A stretch of DNA of 64,000 nucleotides. Origin: Prolixibacteraceae bacterium. GTDB lineage: Bacteria > Bacteroidota > Bacteroidia > Bacteroidales > Prolixibacteraceae. The stretch is from assembly GCA_947475715.1 (NCBI GenBank), contig CANJNY010000012.1:1-64000 (forward strand). The letters run 5' to 3'. A program made the position numbers and the translations under genes. Shown here piece after piece: positions 46,052 to 53,277 of this stretch. Numbering within the stretch: position 1 is the first letter of the stretch; each line of letters begins with the position of its first letter. The notes below the pieces were generated by a model. It was given only the letters and a program-made list of their open reading frames with translations, was not told the DNA's origin and did not search any database.

Positions 46052-46966
46052 CTAATTAGCATTTTGGTTATTATCCCTTTTAGGGAGATGAAGTCTTTTA
46101 CCGGAAGTGATTTCTGAATATGACCTCGCAACAGCCCTTTCCCGGTCTTGTTCCAGCTTGTTAATCAGCTGATTATGGCGAACCAATTCGGCCCTTGATA
46201 TAATCAGAATTGCCGAAAAAATGGGAAGTAAAATCATAACAGCTAAGAATCCGGAATTTGGCAACTTATAGATTGCGAATTCATTAGCCCGGGTAATTAG
46301 CAGCGAGATTATCATTCCCATGAAAATAGCCCCGGTATTTCCCATTGCAATTATATTTTGCTTGTCGTAATAATTATAGAGTGAAAACCCGGCAATTGAT
46401 CCAACCAGCGCAAAAGATAGAATTGCATAATCGGCACGACCTCTGACCGCAAACCAACAACCCAGAACCAATGCAACCACCGTACTCAGTCTGGTCGCGT
46501 GCCCATATATTTGGTGTATCAGGCTAAATAAACTGATTGTAAATATGATAAGAATACAAGTGATAAGGGCTCCGGGATTTATTCCTATCGTATTAAGTCC
46601 AAATAAACCGTGTAGGCCTGTTATCCGTATTTTCGCAGGAAAGATGAGTAAAAAGACCATTAATAGTCTGTAAATTATATTTTTAATCAGTGATGATGGC
46701 AAGATATCATCCTTTAAACCTTTGAAAAAGATAACCATTGTGGCAATAATAATATAGTTAAACTCGGGCAGTGCTAAGTTATATAATCCAATTGCAGAGG
46801 CCAAAATAAAACTTATAAAAATCGCAATCTCTCCAAGCCTTGGAACAGGCTTTAGATGGGAGTGGAAGTGATATGGAAACCAGGGACCCACAAGTTGAGT
46901 CATCGTCAACATCGAGATTCCTAGTGCTCCAAGGAAAGTGGTGGCCAGATGGGTCAGAATTTGCAT
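46052..46966 (-). CDS. WecA/MraY-family (PNPT) membrane protein with lost catalytic residues
   Basis: 304 residues with ~10 membrane helices and family landmarks: KPVPRLGEIAIF after the first helix (usual P-I-P-R-x-G-G-x-x-x-F) and the DD pair GLKDDI (Asp86/Asp87; usual GLxDD). The catalytic loop that is normally N-A-x-N-L-I-D-G-x-D-G-L-A reads S-L-F-S-L-I-H-Q-I-Y-G-H-A (residues 145-157): both Asn and both Asp are gone. The later GDTGS motif is GNTGA. The fold therefore looks kept but sugar-phosphate transfer to undecaprenyl phosphate unlikely. A lipid-carrier-binding, scaffold or altered-chemistry role is possible. Confidence 0.82.
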   Translation of the reverse strand: MQILTHLATTFLGALGISMLTMTQLVGPWFPYHFHSHLKPVPRLGEIAIFISFILASAIGLYNLALPEFNYIIIATMVIFFKGLKDDILPSSLIKNIIYRLLMVFLLIFPAKIRITGLHGLFGLNTIGINPGALITCILIIFTISLFSLIHQIYGHATRLSTVVALVLGCWFAVRGRADYAILSFALVGSIAGFSLYNYYDKQNIIAMGNTGAIFMGMIISLLITRANEFAIYKLPNSGFLAVMILLPIFSAILIISRAELVRHNQLINKLEQDRERAVARSYSEITSGKRLHLPKRDNNQNAN

Positions 46967-47178
46967 CTCAAATTAATTTGAACAAACTTATCTGTTTAAA
47001 TTAATTTCATCCAAACCAATGTATAATCGTCCTTTTCTTGTGGATGAACGTCCGGTATGATTGATTTAACGTAAAATGGGATATTTGAATAAATCAGATA
47101 AAAACTCGTGGAATTTGTTTATATTTAGGTATTAAAGAGGTCAACGATCATTGAACTCGACTAAAAAATATAAGCAAG

Positions 47179-47457
47179 ATGAAAAATTACGATTATACAC
47201 TCAACGCAATTGAAATCCTGAAACAGGAGAACAAATCAAAGGTCCGGACTGTAAAACTGCATTTACTTAAAGATGAAATTGATAATCTTGAGACTACCCT
47301 TGAATATAAAAAGGGGCGGATATACCCTGGAATCAATATTGTTGAATCTTACGAAAATAATCTCCTGAATGAATTTTTCGGGAGTGACGACATGGATTAT
47401 ATTGAAAGGGGAGTTAAGGTTTTAAAGAATGCAATCAGCCAGGCGATAAAGGCTTAA
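47179..47457 (+). CDS. hypothetical protein
   Basis: 92 residues, soluble, helical with basic and acidic patches (YTLNAIEILKQENKSKVRTV, MDYIERGVKVLKNAIS). No family recognised. A TATATTTA box about 60 nt upstream may be its promoter. It converges with the ROK gene 64 bp away. Confidence 0.6.
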   Translation: MKNYDYTLNAIEILKQENKSKVRTVKLHLLKDEIDNLETTLEYKKGRIYPGINIVESYENNLLNEFFGSDDMDYIERGVKVLKNAISQAIKA

Positions 47458-47521
47458 GTTTACCGATTAACGGATGTTATATTCCGGAGGCAAATTATGC
47501 AGGTTCTGATAAGTCGCTTTT

Positions 47522-48511
47522 TTAAAACTTATCCTCATAAATGGCAACGCATAATGCAGCATAGTCGCCGATAGCATCCCCCAGTAATGCCGGTTTTATC
47601 TGACATACTTCAAGAGCTGACGGAATTGATTCATAATGGAGGATTCGATCGACAAGAGGCTTAAAAAGCTCTTCATTGCGGGCGTAAATGCTTCCAATTA
47701 CAATGCATTCCGGATTGAGGATATCGATTAAAATGGCGAGTCCATGCCCGAGATATTCCGCCGAGATACGAATAATCTCATAGGCCACAGGATCGCCGGC
47801 CCGGGCTGCCAGAGCCACCCGCTTGGCGGTGATTTTGGGGATCATATTGGATGACGGACAGAAACCGACAGGTTGATTATTTGCCAACCTCTCCGTAACG
47901 ATTGATCTGGCCAACCGGGCAATTCCTCCGCCACTGCAAAATCCCTCGAAGGAGCCGGCCTTTCCAAAACCAACAGGACCTGTTTTTTCAAGTCTGATAT
48001 GACCAACTTCTCCTCCCAGGTCATTCGTGCCACTGTACAATCTGCCATTTAAAATTAATCCGGCCCCCATTCCGGTCTTGAAAGTCAGAAATATCATATT
48101 GGAGGTTCCCTTTCCTGCCCCCATTAACCACTCGGCCAGTGCACAGGCATTTGCAATGTTCTGAATGGCCACATCAACCCCAAATTCATCCCTGAAGATT
48201 TTGGATATCGGGACACCATCCCATCCGGGCAAATTGGGAGGGGAGTAGATCATTCCGTTTTTTGAGTCGAGCGGACCACCACAGCTGATTCCAATCCGTT
48301 TCAGATTAAAATCGGGATGTTTTAATAATATCTCATAAATATGCACCTTGAATTCTTCAAGAATTGCTAAGTAGCCCCGCTCAGTATGTGTTTCGAAAGC
48401 ACTCCTGTGGAAAATTATAAAAGATGGGTCTCCAACAACGACACTGCAATGGGTACCTCCAATATTTAATCCAATATATACATCCTTTTGATTGTGTTTT
48501 AGCTCAGTCAT
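47522..48511 (-). CDS. ROK-family sugar kinase-like protein lacking the zinc-binding cysteines
   Basis: 329 residues: ATP site GLNIGGTHCSVVVGD (usual GxDIGGTK), sugar-binding ISCGGPLDS, NIANACALAEWLMGAG, the catalytic region TFKTGMGAGLILNG and LGGEVGHIRL with the conserved His. The ROK zinc motif CxCGxxGCxE reads GFGKAGSFE here, so all three cysteines are missing. It could still be a kinase or a sugar-binding protein; without an N-terminal helix-turn-helix it is not a NagC-type repressor. Candidate operators lie directly upstream. Confidence 0.88.
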   Translation of the reverse strand: MTELKHNQKDVYIGLNIGGTHCSVVVGDPSFIIFHRSAFETHTERGYLAILEEFKVHIYEILLKHPDFNLKRIGISCGGPLDSKNGMIYSPPNLPGWDGVPISKIFRDEFGVDVAIQNIANACALAEWLMGAGKGTSNMIFLTFKTGMGAGLILNGRLYSGTNDLGGEVGHIRLEKTGPVGFGKAGSFEGFCSGGGIARLARSIVTERLANNQPVGFCPSSNMIPKITAKRVALAARAGDPVAYEIIRISAEYLGHGLAILIDILNPECIVIGSIYARNEELFKPLVDRILHYESIPSALEVCQIKPALLGDAIGDYAALCVAIYEDKF

Positions 48512-48550
48512 CTTTCGCTCTATTTCGTTTTTAATTAGGACCTAAATTTT

Positions 48551-48576
48551 AAACGTTTACTCCACCTGAATCAGGT
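48551..48576 (-). promoter_or_regulatory. operator-like repeats upstream of the ROK gene
   Basis: AAACGTTT (48551-48558, self-complementary with a central CG) and ACCTGA-A-TCAGGT (48564-48576, perfect 6-bp arms) lie 40-65 nt before the ROK start. LacI-type sites often have a central CG; no regulator gene is adjacent. Confidence 0.35.
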
Positions 48577-48749
48577 ACGAAATATCACCACGAAAAATCG
48601 AAATAAAAACGATTTAAATCATTTGAAAAGATATTCTTTCAAAGTTTAGAAAATTGGGATTTATTCCTTTAAGTACTAAGAAGGATATAATGTCGCATTT
48701 CCCTAATTGAATGATTTCTTAAAAGTCCAAAATAAAAAAATGCCACCAA

Positions 48750-48795
48750 GTCACCAAAACTCCATCCCGCAAGTGCGGGATGGAGTTTTGGTGAC
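48750..48795. repeat. perfect palindrome, 22-bp arms and 2-nt loop
   Basis: The 22 bases from 48750 (starting GTCACCAAAACTCCATC) are exactly complementary to 48774-48795, separated only by AG. It sits between divergently transcribed genes, so an end-of-transcript role is not obvious. Confidence 0.9.
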
Positions 48796-49406
48796 GAAAA
48801 GAATTTTCATCCCTTTAATAGTTTAATAATAAATACAATAGCTTTTTATTCTCATTATTTAGAAGGAGTATTACCCATAATAAGCAAGGGTTCTTCCCCC
48901 TTTAATATATTACCTCGTCCTATCATTTTTTTAGGATAGTATCAAAGATAAGATAGCCAAATTCATCAAGCTTGCAACTTAGATTTTTTTATAAAATCAA
49001 ACCTTACTCATTTATCTGTTTATTATAACTTTCCTAATGCAATAACCAGGATTACAGTGCGAACGACAATTTTTCCATTGATTATCTTTGGTGGAGAGTA
49101 TAACAAGATAATGAGTATATTTTCCCCCCCTATTGATTGGACATACCTTCATCGGGGTTGAACAGGTTCTTTAATTATTGTAACAATGTGAAGACCGATC
49201 AGGGAATTGAAAAAAATATTCCTGTCTAACTATATCTGCCTGCTGCTTAGCATCAATGCTTTGCATCAAATAACAACAAGTTTTTTAAGGCATATGCCGA
49301 AAGAATGATTTTTAAAAATGCCGGCTTTGAACCCGACCCCGTTCTATCGGATCCGGATATCCCTAAAAGGTTGTTCTCCAGCAGAGCCTTTTTAGGTTTC
49401 TCGTGA
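48796..49406 (+). other. gene-poor stretch with a possible decayed coding remnant
   Basis: Most of 48512-49448 is AT-rich without genes. From 49251 to the TGA at 49404 one frame reads smoothly for 51 codons (for example NKFFKAYAERMIFKNAGFEP and DPDIPKRLFSSRAFLGFS) with protein-like composition but no start codon at a sensible place. It is in the same frame as the next ORF. I regard it as a possible gene remnant of unknown family. Confidence 0.35.
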
Positions 49407-49448
49407 TGTGAGAATGATAAAATTAAATTCCGAATTTCATCTAAGAAA

Positions 49449-50186
49449 TTGTCCTTGCTTGTACAGGCAATGGGGAGTAGTGAACTTTACGCCAAAATCA
49501 TTGAAGTTGGGAACTCGAAATTATCAGAATATGTAATTCATAGAAAATTAGTTTTGGACCTTTTTGGTAAACTATTAAAACGAAAAGCGACCGAAAAAGC
49601 AATTCACTGTTTAATATTTCCGCTTCAAACGCTATCTGATGATATAGGATTTGAAGACCATAACCTTTGGATGTTAGACGAGAAACTTTCTTATCATAAA
49701 TATTTGGCTTCCGACAAATCCTTCAAAAAGATTAAGCCAGTAAATTCTGAATCCAAAGACAGACCTGATATAGTCATTTTCAATAAACCATTTGCTTTCT
49801 CCAATGATGAAAAACCATATGAATCCATTGTACTCATCGAGTTTAAAAGACCAATGAGAGATGATTACACTGATCAGGAAAATCCAATCTCACAGATAAA
49901 TAAGTATGCAAGGGAGATTATTGATGGTGAGGCAAAAGACAAACATGATAGAGAGTTTGACTGTAGGCCAAATACACCTCTTTATGCCTATATTATTTGT
50001 GATTTGACCAAAAAATTGAAAGCGTTTGCAAAAGATGCCGGTTACAAACTTTCACCCAGCGGTGATGGTTATTTCTCATTCAATGACAACTATAACATGT
50101 ACATTGAAATAATGAGTTTCGACAAAGTGCTCAAGGATTCAAAAGAGAGAAACAGAGTGCTTTTTGAGAAGTTGAATTTGACATAG
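49449..50186 (+). CDS. PD-(D/E)XK-nuclease-like protein, probably a truncated C-terminal part
   Basis: 245 residues from a TTG at 49449; the ATG at 49470 is an alternative and the same frame is open from 49407. The pattern RPDIVIFNKPF ... ESIVLIEFKRP has the Pro-Asp, Glu-x-Lys spacing of a PD-(D/E)XK nuclease core, followed by QINKYAREI and YAYIICDLTKKLKAF. I think similar sequences form the C-terminal part of larger ATP-binding proteins, which would make this a truncated gene in a decayed island (inference). Whether it is still active is open. Confidence 0.55.
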   Translation: MSLLVQAMGSSELYAKIIEVGNSKLSEYVIHRKLVLDLFGKLLKRKATEKAIHCLIFPLQTLSDDIGFEDHNLWMLDEKLSYHKYLASDKSFKKIKPVNSESKDRPDIVIFNKPFAFSNDEKPYESIVLIEFKRPMRDDYTDQENPISQINKYAREIIDGEAKDKHDREFDCRPNTPLYAYIICDLTKKLKAFAKDAGYKLSPSGDGYFSFNDNYNMYIEIMSFDKVLKDSKERNRVLFEKLNLT

Positions 50187-50227
50187 TATAATTTTCACCT
50201 ACTTAACCATGGATCTATATTAAACTT

Positions 50228-50335
50228 GATAAGAATTTCCACATCTATGTACATGGTCACCGCGAATTAATCGAGCTAGGGGTAGACGAAGCAGGAAGGA
50301 AGTTTTATAAGATTTATTACAGCGAGGAATCGTAA
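50228..50335 (+). pseudogene. 3' remnant of an unidentified gene
   Basis: The frame from 50228 reads DKNFHIYVHGHRELIELG then VDEAGRKFYKIYYSEES and stop, with no start codon. The composition and regular pattern look like the end of a real protein whose 5' part is missing. I do not recognise the family. Confidence 0.45.
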
Positions 50336-50360
50336 ATCAATTATTGAATTGAAAAGATAA

Positions 50361-50394
50361 TTTGTCCAGTTTTTTAATTAATAAACTGGACAAA
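50361..50394 (+). promoter_or_regulatory. inverted-repeat operator of the AbiE-type locus
   Basis: TTTGTCCAGTTT (50361-50372) is exactly complementary to AAACTGGACAAA (50383-50394), 10-nt AT-only spacer, ending 24 nt before the antitoxin ATG. AbiEi antitoxins are known to repress their operon by binding inverted repeats in the promoter, which this fits. Confidence 0.6.
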
Positions 50395-50418
50395 TATATA
50401 TGCGTAAAATATATTTCG

Positions 50419-50634
50419 ATGAAAGTAACTGAACACATTGAATTTAAAATCGACAGACTTCCAAAGGGGTATGTATTCACCTATGATGATTTTGTTACAG
50501 AGGTAAGTAAGAAGGAAGCAGTTATTAAAGCATTAAACCGCATGGTCGCTGTGAATAAAATCGCCAAGCTGTCGAAAGGTAAGTATTACAAACCAGAGGG
50601 AACTGTATTTGGCAATTTACTGCACAGCAATTAA
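50419..50634 (+). pseudogene. truncated AbiEi-type antitoxin (DUF6088-like)
   Basis: From ATG 50419: MKVTEHIEFKIDRLPKGYVF, TYDDFVTEVSKKEAVIKALN, RMVAVNKIAKLSKGKYYKPE, then GTVFGNLLHSN and stop. This is the winged-helix N-terminal domain of AbiEi/DUF6088 antitoxins, which normally run to about 190-200 residues. The 71-residue product lacks the C-terminal domain; after the conserved FG the frame runs out over AbiEii sequence in another frame, so a deletion has joined the two genes. The DNA-binding part may still act on the operator. Confidence 0.7.
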
Positions 50635-51315
50635 AAATAGCTGATATTTATGTAGAGAAAGACTACTGGGTAACTTACACCCTACAAACCATTTTTAATC
50701 ATCCCATAGGTAAGGATACCGTTTTTAAAGGAGGTACATCGTTATCAAAATGTTTTGGGTTAATAGGACGGTTTTCGGAAGACATTGATCTGGTGGTTTT
50801 AAGACGTGAAGGAGAATCAAATAATCAACTCGCCAATAAAATAAAGAAAATCGGCCAGGTAGTTGCTGAAGTATTACCCGAGGTCGAAATAAGTGAAGTA
50901 ACCCAAAAGAACCGTGTGTGAAAAAATAATGAGTTTGGTACGGTTTTCGTATACTGAAGAGCCGCTTGAAGATTTAAAGAAGAAGATAAGGCACACTTAC
51001 GACCTGCATCAGCTATTGCAGGAGAAAGACCTCAGGGATTTTTTCAATTCAGTAGCCTTTGATGAACTTCTTTTAAAAGTGGCTAATGATGATGTGATCA
51101 GTTTTAAAAACAATAATGAATGGCTAAAGTATCACCCGAATCAAGCCAAAATATTTGCAGATGTTGCTGATATATGGGAGCAGTTGAAAGAGACTTACAA
51201 CGGATCATTTAAAAATCTGGTATTTGGCGATTTCCCTAAAGACGAAAAGGTATTGGAAACACTCCAGACCATAAAGAGCCGTCTCGATGCAATCGAATGG
51301 AAAATTAAAGTCTAA
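50610..51315 (+). pseudogene. AbiEii-type nucleotidyltransferase toxin, internally deleted and frameshifted
   Basis: Frame 1 (50610-50921) has no start and reads QQLKIADIYVEKDYWVTYTL then FKGGTSLSKCFGLIGRFSED and IDLVV: the nucleotidyltransferase GG-S and Asp-x-Asp motifs of AbiEii/AbiGii toxins. It ends at TQKNRV-stop. Frame 2 (50914-51315, GTG start only by chance) continues with CEKIMSLVRFSYTEEPLEDL and IRHTYDLHQLLQ, the family's C-terminal part. The middle of the protein, including the segment between these motifs, is missing. Start and centre lost, so toxin activity is unlikely. Confidence 0.75.
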
Positions 51316-51386
51316 TCTAATTTTCTCCTGAAGTTGAAAATTTGGTAGTACATTCTTGTTCTGAAAAATATTTAACTTAACCAGAA

Positions 51387-51725
51387 TTACCTCTTGCGAC
51401 GGGCGCTTCTGGCAAGGGTCAGCGCTATCTCCGAATGATCGCCAATACTTCTGGTTTGGGTCGCTGCCCATTGTAAAAGTTCCTTCCTGGAGAATACCAG
51501 TTTGTTTCCGTACTTACTGTGTGGCATCTTTTCGACAGAGGTTAACTGATAGATTTTTGCCTTGGATGTGGGATATCCATTCTCTTTCAAAAGATCAACG
51601 GCTGAGTTTAAAGTGATGGTGTCAGGTAGAGATTCTTTTATTTGAGTTTTAGGCAGAAATTCTGCTATGGCCTCATTAACAATTGCCTTAAGTTCTTCGG
51701 GTGTGGTTACAATAATCGTTGACAT
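51387..51725 (-). CDS. helix-turn-helix (excisionase-like) DNA-binding protein
   Basis: ATG 51725 is preferred (the frame is open 9 codons further). 112 residues: a leading helix (TPEELKAIVNEAIAEFLP), then a MerR/excisionase-type winged helix (ITLNSAVDLLKENGYPTSKA, KIYQLTSVEKMPHSKYGNKL, VFSRKELLQWAATQ). Proteins of this type sit beside integrases in Bacteroidota mobile elements; no integrase is here. TATATTTG on the minus strand (51795-51788) is a good -7 box 63 nt upstream. Confidence 0.8.
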   Translation of the reverse strand: MSTIIVTTPEELKAIVNEAIAEFLPKTQIKESLPDTITLNSAVDLLKENGYPTSKAKIYQLTSVEKMPHSKYGNKLVFSRKELLQWAATQTRSIGDHSEIALTLARSARRKR

Positions 51726-51787
51726 ATTTGTACTTATTAGACTGTAAAACATGGATTCAAAACATCTTTTTCAAGCTTGTATCGGTA

Positions 51788-51795
51788 CAAATATA
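51788..51795 (-). promoter_or_regulatory. -7 box of the excisionase-like gene
   Basis: TATATTTG on the minus strand matches TAnnTTTG exactly. The rest of the 328-bp gap 51726-52053 is AT-rich; I see no other feature in it. Confidence 0.45.
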
Positions 51796-52053
51796 TACAA
51801 CAAATTTTTACATAGTCAGATAACTAAAGCTTTACAAGCCTCAAAAGCGGAAAGCAAATCGAGACAAACGTATCCAATCCAAATTGACAAAATTTAAACA
51901 TAATTTGTAAATGAGATTGGATTGATGGCGAATGAGTACAAATGGATTTCAATGTAATGTCGAAAAATTATTTGTTATAAAGTCAAACCAAAAAAACACA
52001 TTTCGTATTTTTTGATTTTCTTTAAAAGCAGGTTACTTTCTGATTAACGGAAA

Positions 52054-52452
52054 TTAATGCGTGTTTTTCAGGGTTATCAATTGACTCAGAACTATTTCTG
52101 GTTCAAATGGTTCATAGTCTCCCCGGCGGTTAGAGACAGTTTCACTTGAAATAAATCCTGCTTCACACCATTTATCAAGTGTGGGTCTTGAGATTCCCAT
52201 CGCTTTGCAGAGCCTTTTTTTATTTAATAGTTTGCTTTTCCCATTAAAGGCAATCTGTCGTTCCAGGTTTCTGATAGCCTTATCCAATTTTTCCTGAGTA
52301 ATCCGGGGAGGAGCCTTTTTCGAAAGTGCAACGATCTCAAGCGTACTAAAATCGCAATTCATAAATTGGGGAGTCTTTTGAAGTTCAGCGATCAGCGAAT
52401 CGTGTATCTTCAATTCCGCAGCCGATATTTTTAGTTGCTTCCTTCGCGGCAT
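52054..52452 (-). CDS. helix-turn-helix protein of mobile-element type
   Basis: 132 residues. N-terminal basic start MPRRKQLKISAAELK, central helices, and a helix-turn-helix at ~75-110 (LLNKKRLCKAMGISRPTLDK, WCEAGFISSETV) like small regulators that accompany integrases in Bacteroidota elements. Its target is unknown. Same strand as the excisionase-like gene 330 bp downstream, and 330 bp from the tRNA terminator. Confidence 0.7.
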   Translation of the reverse strand: MPRRKQLKISAAELKIHDSLIAELQKTPQFMNCDFSTLEIVALSKKAPPRITQEKLDKAIRNLERQIAFNGKSKLLNKKRLCKAMGISRPTLDKWCEAGFISSETVSNRRGDYEPFEPEIVLSQLITLKNTH

Positions 52453-52752
52453 TTTTGATGGTTATTAATTATAATATTAACTATCAATTATTCAGTTATA
52501 TACGAAGATATTTAGAATAAAAATACAGGAAAATTATTAATTTGATTTTCTTTCTCCACAGAAAATCTGGGAAACTTTAATAAAATTGTTGGGAAATTAC
52601 AAAAGGATTTTCCGTTATATTTAATGGCTTAGGAAAAGGCTTTTTGAGCCAATTTTTCACAAATTCAGGCCTGTAGAGTATACAAAACAGATAAGTTTTT
52701 CTAAATAATATGGTACTTCTTTGTACAAATCCAGAGATCGTCGCTTAAAATC

Positions 52753-52774
52753 TTGTGTGCAAATTGTGTGCAAA
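52753..52774. repeat. 11-bp perfect tandem duplication
   Basis: TTGTGTGCAAA occurs twice head to tail just outside the tRNA terminator. It could be a remnant of an element end or a binding site. The rest of 52453-52781 shows nothing else. Confidence 0.7.
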
Positions 52775-52781
52775 TGCTCAT

Positions 52782-52815
52782 AAAAAAGGCGCTTACAATA
52801 TCCTTGTAAGCGCCT
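52782..52815 (-). terminator. Rho-independent terminator of tRNA-Arg
   Basis: On the minus strand AGGCGCTTACAA pairs perfectly with TTGTAAGCGCCT (12 bp, 5-nt loop) and is followed by TTTTTT. It starts 13 nt after the tRNA 3' end. Confidence 0.9.
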
Positions 52816-52828
52816 GATTTTCAGCGTG

Positions 52829-52901
52829 TGACCCCGGAGAGAGTCGAACCCCCAACCTTCTGATCCGTAGTCAGATGCTCTATCCATTAAGCTACGGGGC
52901 C
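52829..52901 (-). tRNA. tRNA-Arg (anticodon ACG)
   Basis: Reverse strand, 73 nt. The acceptor stem GGCCCCG pairs with CGGGGTC; the anticodon stem-loop has loop CTACGGA (anticodon ACG) between TCTGA and TCAGA; the T loop is GGTTCGACTC-type. The CCA end is not encoded (sequence after the discriminator A is CAC). tRNA-Arg genes are common insertion points for integrative elements, which fits the decayed island beyond its 3' end. Confidence 0.96.
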
Positions 52902-53004
52902 AGTTTAATCGAAATTTTTCTATCCGTTTCAATACTGAATAAATGCCTTTCGAGGCTCAATCAGTACTAGTCAAAACCAATTGAATTTCCTGATAAAAGC
53001 GATG

Positions 53005-53012
53005 CAAAGATA
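53005..53012 (-). promoter_or_regulatory. -7 box of the tRNA-Arg gene
   Basis: TATCTTTG on the minus strand is an exact consensus match 103 nt upstream of the tRNA 5' end; with the terminator it defines a single-gene transcription unit. The remaining gap to 53277 (plus-strand sensor leader) is AT-rich with nothing else seen. Confidence 0.6.
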
Positions 53013-53277
53013 ATCAGATTTCGGATACTAAAAACATGAAAGCCCATTATTTTGAAGTTTTCATCTTTTGGGTTCAGGATCAATGCTGGATTCTATGGAT
53101 AATCTGGGTTTATACCGATTTTTTGAAGTCTGGTATATTTAATATCCACCTTAATAAAGTGAATGTATCCATAAATATAAATTTTCATTTATGAATAAAT
53201 ATTTATAATCAATCTAAATATCTGACATGATGTAAAATAGTTTAATATCTACAAAATATTTTTTATTTTTAATCCCG

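Noticed and set aside
52657-52932. 91-codon minus-strand frame across the tRNA
   Set aside because: Its recognisable peptide is only the translation of tRNA-Arg; no independent coding signal.
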